Shown piece after piece: positions 1 through 10,560 of a stretch of 56,783 bases of DNA (its first letter is position 1; each line of letters starts with the position of its first letter). The stretch covers positions 140,357 to 197,139 of the forward strand of contig JBNGIO010005918.1 of NCBI GenBank assembly GCA_049999805.1, read 5' to 3'. Under the pieces are notes generated by a model, which was not told where the DNA came from, did not search any database, and worked only from the letters and a program-made list of their open reading frames with translations. The position numbers and the translations under genes are program-made. This DNA is from Folioceros fuciformis. Its lineage: Eukaryota; Anthocerotophyta; Anthocerotopsida; Anthocerotales.

Positions 1-1500
1 AATTGAAGGTATGTAGACTCATAAAAGGCCTAGGGATTCTCTATATATTTATTAATTCTTAGTATAATATATTTTTCTATATTTAAAATTCATGGTATAT
101 ATGCTATTATTGATTCTACTCCATTTGCTGGTCATCAAAATTTGCAATTCCACAATGTTAATGGAGAAAGCATGAGCACCATTAGTCAATTGCTGTGAAT
201 GATTTGCCCTATCCCTTGAAGCAAAAAAGCCCAAGTCTCTTCATTGTCTATCTCATTCTCTAATGTCAACATGGCAATCATTTGTCATCCATTTCAACTA
301 TGCCCTTCTTACCAACTTCTGTTGTTAACTTTTTCATATCCGTTGTTTTTCCCTCATTGAGCACTTGAATTCCCTCTTGACCACTCTAAGTGTAAGCTGA
401 GGATTTATATAGGTGCCTCTTCTAAAGCATTGCTACTTGTGCAAAGCCTTAGTTAGAATTGTAAGCCAAATATTGGTGTAGGTGCTTTCTGTCAATGAAT
501 TGCTATTTGTGCTTGTGCCTTAATAAAGTTGAACAAAAGCTTAGCTAATCACTTCCAAAAAATGAGCCCTACCCAGAGCAGTCCATTCTGGCCTTAGGAT
601 GTCATGTCACTCTCCATCTCCCCATATGTTATGTACTCAACTATTAATATGAGGAATGCAAGGCTGTGGCTTTTAAATGATCCATATTCCATCGCATGGA
701 TCAAAATTGAGGAATGGTCACAAATACATATTATAACTTTGAGGGATCACTTAAAATGGAAACAATGAGCTTCATGCACTCAAGAAATGTGGCCTCACCA
801 ACTCCATACCCGGAAAGCCACAATCAATGTTGGTTGATTTTTGCCCAACCTATGCAACACTAAAGCAACAACCTTTTCACATGGGAACTATAGTTCTTAG
901 TTATGTGTGAACTATGAAGAGTTGCAACTAAGCCTAGGCAACACCAAAGCAATAGCTTGTTTACATGTTGTTGGGGTTCTTGATGATGTGTGTACTATGA
1001 AGGCTTGCAACTAAACCTATGCAACGCAAAAGCAACAGCCTTTCCTTTTCACATGGTATTGGGGTTCTTCGTGATGTGTTTACTAAGAAGGGTTGCAACT
1101 AATGAACAAGGACCATAAAAGTTAGGTTGAACATTCGATATCTTCTCTACCAAGTTTAATCTCTCCTCTTTGGGCCCTTCAGGCTCCAAGCTTTCATAAG
1201 AACTCTTCTCATAGTCATGTTGTGAATGACACTATCAATAGAGTTGATATCCTCTATATTTCTTGGAGATATATAGGATAAGAACATTGAGAATATAATA
1301 TAGTCTAAAACATAAAATAAATGATAGGATCTAAATATTAAAATAATTAAATATTATTATATTTCAAAAAACAAACACAACCAAGAATCCTCGAACACGG
1401 AGAAACTCATTTGCCTATGTAGGCATGAGAAGGAAAATGACCCGTAACTGAACCCTAAAGTTAACAGACAAAAATACTCCTCACACATAACAAGTCAAGC
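1..1500. other. AT-rich intergenic DNA
   Basis: No gene is recognisable here. The only open frame of any length (60 codons, minus strand near 52-234) is lysine/asparagine-rich and has no family features. The segment is strongly AT-rich and contains a degenerate three-copy tandem repeat (851-1102). Base composition shifts to balanced near 1500, where the fucosyltransferase locus begins. Confidence 0.6.
851..1102. repeat. 84-bp degenerate tandem repeat, 3 copies
   Basis: Three units begin near 851, 935 and 1018. Each starts with a version of TATGCAACACTAAAGCAACA, continues through a CACATG...GGGGTTCTT segment and ends in GGTTGCAACTAA. The units differ by substitutions and a small insertion, so this is an old minisatellite. 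Confidence 0.8.
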
Positions 1501-2458
1501 GCATTTAATGGTCCAGCGCACGACGGCTCCGTCCGCTTCCCGCTTTATTCGGGTCTTCACTTTTATGGACGCAGGCAAAACTCGATGCGAGTAGGCTGTG
1601 TCGGCTCGTTGTCAGCTTATCTTCAACTGGTTATGACGGTCCATCAATGGGAACCTGATACATGTGTACATCGGGAAAAATTCAGGCTGATCGCTCTGGC
1701 GTCGAAGACAGAAATACCGCCACCGCTCCTGTCAGCTGCCAGTGGTAGTCGACATCCGGAAGGTGTACAGGCTCTACTACCTTCAGCATGGGACGTGCAC
1801 CATCGCCGGCGTTTGAGGTTCCTCAAATTTCGAGTTATGCGTGTTGTCCCAGACTCAGCCTCGCTCCTTTACTCGTTCTCCGCAGGTTGAGCATTCCAAG
1901 GAGAGCAGCCCTGGCGACTATGGCGACTTTCGTAGCTGGGCAATGGCGCCCCCTATCAAGCGCCTTTGTGAGAAGCGACAAAGTATATCAACGATTTCTA
2001 ACGTGAGTGAGTGATCACGACAAGGGTTCTTGAAGAATTCCTCCGAACCGGCCTCTGCAGGATCAGAATGTGTCACCGCAGGGTTCCACTTTGACCAGCA
2101 GCAATCGCTCAGTGCAAGGTGTGGAGTGCATCAGGGACCTCAACGTTCCCTACTCCTGATGTTGGTGCATGCCTCCTTTGGTGCTGGTATCTTTATTCAG
2201 GTTCTCAACTACTGGGTTCCCTCCCGCAGTGTTTGCCACTCTTGGTTTCAGTGAAGTTGTTGCCGATTGCTTCCTGAGTTCTGTGTTGTGAGGTTGAAAT
2301 TAGAGAAGGAACAAGTTTGCAAACTTGTTGCTGTGGACTACAGTGCTATGAGGCATCTATGCAGTCAGACGATGGATGGAGCATAGTTGAATATGTCAGC
2401 AACCTGAACATATGCACTGAAGCTTCAATTGCCGCAAGCAAATTCTCTAACCCAGGAA
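1500..2458 (-). other. 3' flank / probable 3' UTR of the fucosyltransferase gene
   Basis: The segment lies downstream of the fucosyltransferase stop codon on the minus strand. It has genic base composition but no recognisable protein. An AATAAA-type polyadenylation signal on the minus strand (TTTATT on plus at 2192-2197) would give a 3' UTR of about 260-280 nt. A second lies near 1544. Short plus-strand frames (1585-1890, 1788-2006, 2030-2254, 2317-2598) lack motifs and do not join convincingly. A plus-strand non-coding or small gene here cannot be excluded. Confidence 0.4.
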
Positions 2459-4385
2459 TCAATTTCCTTCATAGACGCCTATTCCCCACTGCAGTAAACA
2501 GTGTCGAACCTCTGGGACACTGGTATCCACGTTGCCCACACCCATGCCCACGGGATCAGTTTCCATGGGACAGGCCATCTGCTCCGGATGGTCGATGAAG
2601 CAAGGACCAGGTAGGTTTGTGTGATGGCATGATGGCCCGGGAGGCAGCTTGTTCCTGTCAAGGCCGTAATCCCGAAAAACCACTGGAGTGATGCCTGCCA
2701 AGCCATGTGCTACATAGCCAAATGTGGACCGCGGGGTGGATATGATGTCATCCATGAAGCTTAGAAGCCACATATCTGCAATCACCTTGTGCTCATGTTC
2801 CAAGACTCCTGTTTGCTGCTCTCCTTCTGCACTGGGACTGACAACCATGATTTGGTACTGATGGCCTATCTCTCTCGTAGCATACTGCACGTAGAACTCA
2901 GTCAGATTCTCATGATATTCCCGGCGTAGAGATGTCACCAGAACAACTACTTTGTGGGCCACCGAATCCGGAATTCGAGCTGCATCTTTGTGGTTGTGGG
3001 CATGAGGGGTTTCCGGATATGCTTCTGCTTCCAGGTCATCTAATTTGCTTTCTGCTTCGGCAGCATAGTTCAGATCTTTTGCCCAAGCTGCATCATCTCC
3101 AATCTGGGCAGGGTTGTCGGTGAGGTTCGGCAGCAACCCTGTATCGGTGGCACACTTGAGGACATGCATGCTGATGATGGGGTAGTACTCCTTTGACCAA
3201 GTTCTCACCTGTATTCCAAGCCTCCTGTCAGCTGCTGCAATGTAGGCGCTGTAGAATCTTGTTATGCGGCCCCATATGAGATCCTGCGGACTGAGGAGGT
3301 AACGAGCTGCATGCAGGAAAACAGCTCTATCTGGGAAGAGTCTGTTCAGCTCCTGTCTGAAAGCAGGGAGGAAGTAGAGGCCAGGAATACTGTATTGGTT
3401 GGACCAAAAGAAAAGCCAGGGGATGGTGGCTAATAGTTTTTGCTCCGTGGTGCAGAAGAAGCGAAGGTCTTGCCGTTGGCTCCAGTTGGTGAGGTAGGCG
3501 ACAAGGTGTGCTGGACGAGGAATCCTATCAGTTTCATGTCCTTGCTGGTGCGGTTGTGGCGAATTGCTCCCAGGTGACTTTGTTATGTTTGAAGCCCTTT
3601 CATAAAAAACTCCGTGGTGCTCCGAGCGCTCCCGGACGTGATTTTCAGGGAACTCGGGGGGCACAAGCCAGGAGCTTCCTGGAAAGGGTTCGCAGAAGAG
3701 ATGCTGTAGATTGGCTTCTGGTGTGATGAGCAGCACACGCTTTGTGATCACTGCATATATAAATGCAGACACCAGAGACATGAGCTGGTTCCCCTTGCCG
3801 TCCAACATCTTCCAAACCAGGAAACTGCACGGAGATGACTCCGATGACGGGACCGTGCCTCTGAGAAGGTGTTCTGTCAGGTTGTGGCCTCGTACGCAGT
3901 TACGGTGAAGATTCTCGTAGCTTCGAAGCGCAGCAAGGAAAGCCGGCGAGGGGCTAGGTTTTTCCTTCCAGAAACAATGCTGCTGGAACTTGCTTCGGCA
4001 GCCTGACGATTTTTTCTGATTAAACCGTCTCACCATGGTCAGGTTGTGGTATTGGGCGTCAGGGACAATGAACCGGTCAGAGAACCCAACTTCTCGGCAG
4101 TCTGCAAAAAGAAGATGCATAGTTATCGTCAGACGTGCTGCAGGCGCCTAAGAGTAAGAAGCGATGCACGTCAGCTGGATGCTTACTGAACAAGTTTGGA
4201 TCGACAATCGTGTTTTCCGGCTTTGAAGAGAGGAAGTTTCCTGTTGCGCCCCTGTAGCCGTTGTTCTTCTTGTCCTTCGTTCCAGTGACGGCTAGAAGAA
4301 GGCCCACCATCGCCACTCCAGAAAAGAGAGCACATACGTAAAGGCGTGTTTGGCTGCTCAGCTTTCGGGCTCTCATCGTTGGCAA
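2459..4385 (-). CDS. GT37-family fucosyltransferase (xyloglucan/AGP-type, Golgi)
   Basis: Two exons, 4385-4187 and 4101-2459, with an 85-nt intron (donor GTAAGC, acceptor TTTTTGCAG). Joined they give 1842 nt in frame, 613 aa. The split falls in a new Asn codon, turning DPNLF plus CREVGF into one continuous stretch. Exon 1 supplies the type II membrane anchor of a Golgi transferase: a basic start (RARK) and a hydrophobic helix at about residues 15-34. The lumenal part has plant GT37 hallmarks: CSFLVW then GKGNQ at about 158-172, LFCEPFPGSSWL, an IQVRTW strand, VLVTSLRREY, and near the C-terminus STFGYVAHGLAG. The family transfers fucose from GDP-fucose to cell-wall glycans such as xyloglucan or arabinogalactan proteins; which substrate cannot be read from sequence. 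Length fits the family (500-620 aa). It lies 526 bp downstream of the CAX gene on the same strand. GT37 assignment is firm; the acceptor is not. Confidence 0.93.
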
Positions 4386-4911
4386 AATTTACGAGGCCTG
4401 CTGAAGGTGGAGGCGCACATTTCTTGGGAAGTTGAGCTGGGCATTGGAGACGCGCACAGCGGGCTAATGGTTCCTCTCCGTTACTTCCTGAAGGAGGCTT
4501 CAATAGCCCCAAAAAGCCGTGCCAAGAACGGAGACAGCCAAAGAAGCGAGACAATTCTCCGTGGGAAGGGAAGGGGCAGTTGAGTGTGACTTGGCCGTTA
4601 GTGAAGTCCTCAAGAGAGGACGTACCTTTCGCAACAACACTATTACAGCACCTACATACATACAGGAGTAAGGACGCCAATCCACGGCACACAGCCTCAA
4701 GAAGAAGACAATCTCTCAGTTGGGAGTCCAAAAGAGTGCGTAACAGACCGGAACAGGGTGTGGTGGACACGTGCGCTGCTTTTACTTCTTTGTAATGCAT
4801 TGCTGAGCACCTCGTGAGGGCACGAAGGAGGTCGGGTCGGCAGTTCACCGTGCAAATCAAGCTGGGAAGCAAGAAGAGGCCTTGCGGCCCGTCCCGCTCT
4901 TACCCTCTCGC
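4386..4911 (-). other. Intergenic region between CAX and fucosyltransferase (probable promoter)
   Basis: This 526-bp gap contains the CAX 3' flank and the fucosyltransferase promoter and 5' UTR. A 229-codon minus-strand frame (4183-4872) crosses it and runs into fucosyltransferase exon 1 out of frame. It has no domain signature and I treat it as chance. No clear TATA box was found. Confidence 0.45.
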
Positions 4912-6279
4912 TTACCTTGTCCCACCTCCGTCCCACTGCGAATCAGGTACATGGACGAAGAAACTGACGCCCACTATCAGGTAAGAGAGGACCAGCATTG
5001 CCCCTTTGAAGTAATTAGACGTCCCTTCCTGCAGCATGAATGCAACCACCAACACAGTGATGAAGAGGGTGGTAGTCTCAAACACCTGAAAGTCCAGATC
5101 CATTTCTCGACCCATGAGCCAGCCAACCACCACGCAGAAGGGGATCACGAACATGGCAATCTGAGTGGACGATCCAACAGCCACACCGATAGAGATGTCC
5201 AGTTTGTCTTTGAGGGCGAACATGATGGCACTGGCATGCTCAGCGGCATTACCGACAATGGGCAGGATGATGACACTGATAAAGGCCATGGGTATATTGA
5301 GACTCTCGGATGCTCCACCTATCGCATCCACGAGATACTCGGACAGAATGGAGATGAGCACCGTGAGTATACCGAGCCACACTATGGCTCCCCAGCAGCC
5401 TAAGGTCGAATCCTCCTCTAAGATTCCGTCCTTGTCGTCATCAGCGTCGGAAGCGTCTGCGTACAGATCACGGTGGCTCTTGAGCTGGAAGAAGAGATAG
5501 AGGCCGTAGGCGACGAGCATGACGACGCTGCTGAACCTGGAAAGCATTAGCTCGGATTTGCCTTGGTGAACCTCGGTGTGCGTGGAATGGAGGACCGCTG
5601 GGAAAAGCAGGCCCATGACAGCCATGAGGAGCAAACCGGAGGAGACCATAGCCGCAGCTTTATTGAACTTTTGCTCTCTTCTGTTATGCACCACACCACC
5701 GAAAAAAAAGGCGCAACCCAAAACAAGCAGCATGTTGGAGAGGATGGATCCCAGGAGAGATAACTGCACCACGCGGATCAGCCCGTTCCGCAAGGCGAAG
5801 ATGGAGATGATCATCTCGGTGGCGTTCCCAAACGTGGCATTCAGTAGGGCCCCAACAGTAGGACTGGTATACAAAGACAGCTGCTCCGTGACATATCCCA
5901 AGCGCTCAGCCAAGGGTGCGATACCTAACAAGCTGAGAGCAAACACCCAGCCCTGCCCCAGCTTCATGTGAGCCAGAATCGAGATGGGAACCAAGGGAAG
6001 GAGCCACTTGAGCTTGGTACCACACACAACCTCCCTGGAGCTCCTTCGCGCATACCTGAGCCAGCGCCGGGTCCTGTCCCATCGGCCGCCGGCCTTGAAT
6101 GTTCGTCGGCCTTCGTCCGACTCCGAGATCTCCATAGGCTTGAGAGACTCCGATCTACTAGGGCTTAGCATCAGCGCTGATGTTTCCTCGTCACAGGCCC
6201 CTGTTCCTCGCACAGTCCCGCCCATGGGCGCAGGACTATCACTATGGCCGAGACCCGGCGTGGGCGTGGGCATCATCAT
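4912..6279 (-). CDS. Vacuolar cation/proton exchanger (CAX family, Ca2+/H+ antiporter)
   Basis: An uninterrupted 455-aa frame. The cytosolic N-terminus (1-90) is Ser/Arg-rich, as in the regulatory tail of plant CAX proteins. About eleven hydrophobic segments follow. Both signature repeats of the Ca2+:cation antiporter superfamily are present: GNATE at 151-155 in the first half and GNAAEH at 343-348 in the second. These carry the glutamates that bind the transported cation in the family. An acidic loop (about 276-290, DADDDKD and EEDS) separates the halves, as expected. The protein exchanges vacuolar protons for cytosolic Ca2+ at the tonoplast. No intron interrupts the frame, unlike most plant CAX genes. 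The TAA stop overlaps a perfect splice donor (see findings), so the C-terminus may vary. Start: first Met of the frame; three consecutive Met codons leave the exact one open. Confidence 0.94.
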   Translation of the reverse strand: MMMPTPTPGLGHSDSPAPMGGTVRGTGACDEETSALMLSPSRSESLKPMEISESDEGRRTFKAGGRWDRTRRWLRYARRSSREVVCGTKLKWLLPLVPISILAHMKLGQGWVFALSLLGIAPLAERLGYVTEQLSLYTSPTVGALLNATFGNATEMIISIFALRNGLIRVVQLSLLGSILSNMLLVLGCAFFFGGVVHNRREQKFNKAAAMVSSGLLLMAVMGLLFPAVLHSTHTEVHQGKSELMLSRFSSVVMLVAYGLYLFFQLKSHRDLYADASDADDDKDGILEEDSTLGCWGAIVWLGILTVLISILSEYLVDAIGGASESLNIPMAFISVIILPIVGNAAEHASAIMFALKDKLDISIGVAVGSSTQIAMFVIPFCVVVGWLMGREMDLDFQVFETTTLFITVLVVAFMLQEGTSNYFKGAMLVLSYLIVGVSFFVHVPDSQWDGGGTR

Positions 6280-7769
6280 CCTGGCAACGCCGCATCAGCT
6301 GAATTGCAGCAGGGTACCTAACAGAACGGATGGCGCCCCAGGCACGACGTGGATGCACCCCGCATCCTGCCCTTCATCATGCCTCGCTCCAGGACGCTTG
6401 AAACAGCTGAATAAGCCTCCAGCCTGCGGCAGGGTGCGCATGCGCATACGTCCAAAGACGCGTGTGATCAAGGACGCAGGGGTCCGGCCAGGGACGCAGC
6501 TCAACTGCCTGCCTCTTCTGCTGCTCATCGCGATTTGCGTCACACAGGAGTGATAGAAGGGGCAGGAGCAGGAGAAAGGCAGGCTTGAAATTTCGACGCG
6601 CTTTCCTCGACTGGTATATTCTGTACCTAACCCAATGGCTATGGCCACCCCGCTTTAACCCCGAACGTCGGACGGTATTTTCACTCATTTTCGACAAATT
6701 ATAGGTATTTTTACAACTTATTCTACATAACTCTCTTAACCGTATTTGAACCATTATAATTACCACATCCTCTACATCGATGCACTACGTAAGAAAAGAA
6801 ATACCCACTATTCATACATTCACAAATTTCCACAGCCATTTTCAGTTCCTCACAATGCTATGTGATTTCCCCTATAGCTTCTAGAGCAGACTAGAAGGTT
6901 ATTTTAAAACTTAAAAAAAATATTACTGATAAATTTATTATAATTATTTAATAATATTTTTTATTATAAATACTTTTACATAAGAAAAATGAAGAGAAAC
7001 TTAAAACATTACAAGTGACTTGAGATGAAGAAATATAACTCCCCCATAGTCCACAACTTGGGCGTATTGATAACCATTTGGGTTAACCCACAAATGGGTT
7101 GATAATCATTTGCTACTAGAAGCAACATAATATTTGAAATATGTAAGTATACAACAAGTGGGTTTTGAGGTAGATATACATTGAACAAGGTGTATCGCAC
7201 TAATGAAATGCAATAGAATAGAAATGTCTACTAAAAACCGCTTGGAAAAAGGGTCTTTTTATCTTGCTCTGTCTATTACATAAAAATTTTGGCTTCGGCT
7301 CTCCAAGAAGGGTTTAATGGTTTGTGAGAGGCTGAAATTCCCACTGTTTATGCCCATGCATGTAGTCCTTCGAGCATATATGTGCCTGGTCATTTTGTTT
7401 AGCTTTCTGTTCCATAAGGATTAATTTAGCTATTCTACCTCCAATTCTAGTGTTTCACACAACAACCGGTGCTTCACAGGCCTATGCACCTTCCATTACT
7501 AAAGACATCCAAGCTATAAAGGGAGTTGCTACACAACCTATGAAAGACGTAAATGCACAACCTTCAAAAACGTCGATGCACAACCTACAACAGTATTTGA
7601 AATATATCAGCTTTCTTCCTAAAACCGCCTTTCATCTTTTCTAGCAATGGCGGTCATCTCTTTACAACCCAAAAACGTGCCATATCGCACATACAATGTT
7701 AGCAACGATCGACCGCTCGCCTTCCGCGGATTTGAAACAATTGTTTTCATAGATATCTTATCATGGCAA
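6280..7769. other. CAX 5' flank, then AT-rich spacer
   Basis: Positions 6280-6650 are GC-balanced and probably hold the CAX 5' UTR and promoter. From about 6660 the DNA is AT-rich. Open frames here (for example 7009-7200 minus, 7450-7644 plus) have no recognisable features. Confidence 0.45.
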
Positions 7770-9900
7770 AAATATGATGTCCATTAGGGTTTTACAAAAT
7801 ACACACTTAATGACAAGTAGAGCGGTTTCATGGTGTGCTCAAGTGCGTGCCTCCATTGTATATGAGTTTGCATTCTACCTATTGGCAATTCCTAACCTTC
7901 AAACTACGAAGATTTTGGCCGTTTTTTCATGGGGACAATCATATCATCCCTTCTCTCCTCATTTTCTCTTGCAATATTTGGCTCAAAGTCATCTTGATCA
8001 TATGCCCGTCTTCCCGGCGAAGCCAAGTTTGAGAATATCTCAAAATGATCTGGCTTCCATGGCTCATCACCAGGCTGTTCCTCCAGTCCCTTTCCGCTCT
8101 CATGACCTTTAGTGTTCACTCTCTCCTTTCCTTTCTCCTTGGTCTTCTTCTTTGCATGGCCTTAAGATTAACCGAGTTTGAGCATATCCAGAGGTGCAAT
8201 GTTCCCATGCACCATTTGTAGTGTTTGAGCTCTTTGTCTGACCGACCTTCCGCTTGCAACCTCGAGGGCAAAGAATAAAGAGTGACCCCAAGTATGCAGC
8301 TTGGTCCTCAACTCCTCCTCGTTCGATGGAAACACTTTGTGCCTAGTTAGTCTTTGCTTCATGAAGATCGTATGCCACTGCTCTAGGTCGATGGCAATAC
8401 AATCGCAGCCTTCCAAAAGTGCAGCAAGCACTTCGCTTCCGCTTTCGAAACACCCATTTATCACCCATTCTCCTCTGTCGCTAAAGAGCCCGAATATGAG
8501 CACCATTAAACCAAGCGGCTTTTGATATGGATTAACAACTTGTTTATCATGGGACACGTTCAATAGTTCCTTGATGATGGTGCTATACTTGATGATCCCA
8601 AGCATCACTTCAATGTCTTTGGCCGCACTATTGCTCAGAGCACTGCTTTTCCGAATATCTTCATTCATTAGATGGACACCATAATCAACAGTCATAAATT
8701 CGCAATTTTTGTATAGCCCCTCGTCTATGATGACATTGTCTTTCTCCCACACCATTGTATAGATGCCCTCCTTCGTACATCACTTTCAGAGCCTATCTCT
8801 CATGAAATGCATCTAGTTCGGCCCATGGATGCATACTACCCGAAAGGTTTGACTTTCAATAACTTCAAAAAATCCTTCCATTATTTTTTCCAAGTCTACC
8901 GCAGAAAGCTCCTTTTCCAATGCTTCATTGTAGTTTCCCCGTGGCAAATCCAAGATGAGCAATTTGTATTCACGCTTGCCCAAGTAGCTTTCCATTTCTC
9001 AGAAATCACTAGTAATCACCTAGTACTTCACTTTCTGCTTGCTGCTCGAGACTTCAAATGTTGATAATTTGGCATAGTTGTCCTCCTCCGCTAGATTGTG
9101 TTGAAGATCTTCGACTCATTTCCAGTTCCTCATTGAGTGTATATGCTCTTTGAAGCTATAGAGGATTATCTTCTCTTTGTACTTCTTGGCTTGTTTCATG
9201 GTCTACATACCAAGAAATGAACATTTTAGATCTCAGCATGCAAATAGCGCGCTCATTTGTGTGTGCCACTAATGGACATCAGCAAGTTGCAGAAAACCCT
9301 ACTTACAATGTAATAAAAAAACGGGCTGGAATTTAGCAATGTCCTTGGGTGTCGAATGCTTGGGGTACTCTTCCTCCACTTCTACAAAAGATGGACAATG
9401 CAACCTTAAACAAAACGTGGTCTGAATGATATTTAACTTCTTCGCTTTTATTATCTAGGTCTTCATCCCACTATGAGTAAGATCTCTCTGGACAACTTTT
9501 TCCAGAGCAAACATCTTGATACGATCCCCTACTTCTCCAAGTGGCATACCCTAGAAAACTCTCCATGCAGTAGTATGCATAGGTTTTATGATGAAGTTAG
9601 GGTTACAGATTGATGGCTCCGCATATACAATTGTTCTCTAGGATTTGCCTTGTTTGCTAAGCAGCCTTCTTCCTGTTTCCTTGATCTAGAAGTTTCCCTC
9701 TTTCCCACAAGTAGAAAACCCCATCCACCCTTTCCCAAACGTGGGGTTACACACTTCTAATACAGAGTATAGCTATCTTTTGGTCTATTAGCCATTGCTT
9801 CTCATCTCTATCACTTGCGTCTCCGATTACCCCCAGCATTCTATACAAGTCATACTTCCATGTCATTGTTATTGGCACTCCTTACTCGCCTACAATTTTT
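7770..9900 (-). mobile_element. Decayed repeated element, copy A (methyltransferase-bearing family)
   Basis: The minus strand of this AT-rich block is homologous to 26046-28100. Shared points, read as minus-strand protein, run in the same order: a stretch rich in W/K/Y ending near a Leu-Gly motif (plus 9811-9890 against 27940-28010), a D-L-P-R-G motif (plus about 8935-8960 against 26979-27007), and a PYQKPLGLM...GEWV block (plus about 8440-8530 against 26500-26580). Two diverged copies in one window, both beside other transposons, suggest a repeat family. No terminal repeats were found, so mobility is inferred. Confidence 0.6.
8168..8995 (-). pseudogene. N4/N6 DNA methyltransferase-like domain, copy A (frames broken)
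   Basis: Two frames, 8995-8813 and 8755-8168, together match the beta-class amino-methyltransferase layout. The upstream piece has YKLLILDLPRG, in the place of the catalytic DPPY motif IV. The downstream piece has NPYQKPLGLM followed by GEWVINGCFESGS and an Ile-Asp strand (CIAID). This resembles the HPTQKPLxL...GxxVxDPFxGSGT...GxE block that binds S-adenosylmethionine in Pfam N6_N4_Mtase (PF01555). The order motif IV then motif I is that of the beta class. The catalytic D-P-P-Y is altered to D-L-P-R and the frames are separated by a shift, so activity is unlikely. Not a known plant housekeeping gene. Confidence 0.6.
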
Positions 9901-9941
9901 CAGCCTACGATAACTTACCAAGGTAGCATAAAGAGCTACAG

Positions 9942-10086
9942 CACCGTCATACAATCATTGATGTGTGTAATGTGGTATGGTGTAGATCATTATTAACTAC
10001 TGAACCATGCTAGCACCATCATGCAATCACTAATGTGTGTGTAATGTAGTGTGGCATGAATAATTATTAACTAATGAACCATGCAT
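9942..10086. repeat. ~70-bp direct repeat, 2 copies
   Basis: Two adjacent units (9942-10009 and 10014-10086) share CACCATCATGCAATCA-like starts, a TGTGTGTAATGT centre and the end ATTATTAACTAATGAACCATGC. It lies just upstream of a second, shorter-period minisatellite. Confidence 0.7.
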
Positions 10087-10282
10087 GAGTATAATGTTTA
10101 ACAGCACAACACAACACAATGAGATACGAATTGTTATTAATCACAACTATTCTAAGCCTTCACAACCCTACCCAAATATAATAATAGTCTAACTTGAAAA
10201 AGTTTGTTGCCTACTTTTTTTTTCAAGTTTAGACACATATTAGTAATGTATACCAATAATTAGATTGGCAAGGAGCCTAACT

Positions 10283-10560
10283 CACCATGTTAATAGGGAT
10301 AAAGACGCAACAATAAATTGGACTCAACATGTTACTAGGGTTGAAGACACAATAAATTGGACTAACCATATTATTAGGACTAAAGATACAATAACCACTA
10401 GACTCACCATGTGACTAGGGCTGAAGATGCAATAATCATTGGATTCACCATGTTACTAGGGCTGAAGATGTAACAACCATTGGATTCACCATGTTACTAG
10501 GCTGAAGATGCAATAACCATTGGATTCACCATGTTACTAGGCTGAAGATGCAATAACAAC
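10283..10560. repeat. 43-46-bp minisatellite, about 7 copies
   Basis: Unit core: CACCATGTTACTAGG, then GCTGAAGATGCAATAA, then CCATTGGATT. Units toward 10560 are nearly identical and those toward 10283 are diverged, consistent with homogenisation from one end. There are no unique spacers, so it is not a CRISPR-type array. Confidence 0.85.

Noticed and set aside
4183-4872. 229-codon minus-strand frame between CAX and the fucosyltransferase
   Set aside because: It overlaps fucosyltransferase exon 1 in another frame, has no motifs, and starts only from a non-ATG codon.
10283-10560. Regularly spaced repeats resembling a CRISPR array
   Set aside because: Units are head-to-tail without unique spacers, in a plant nuclear genome.
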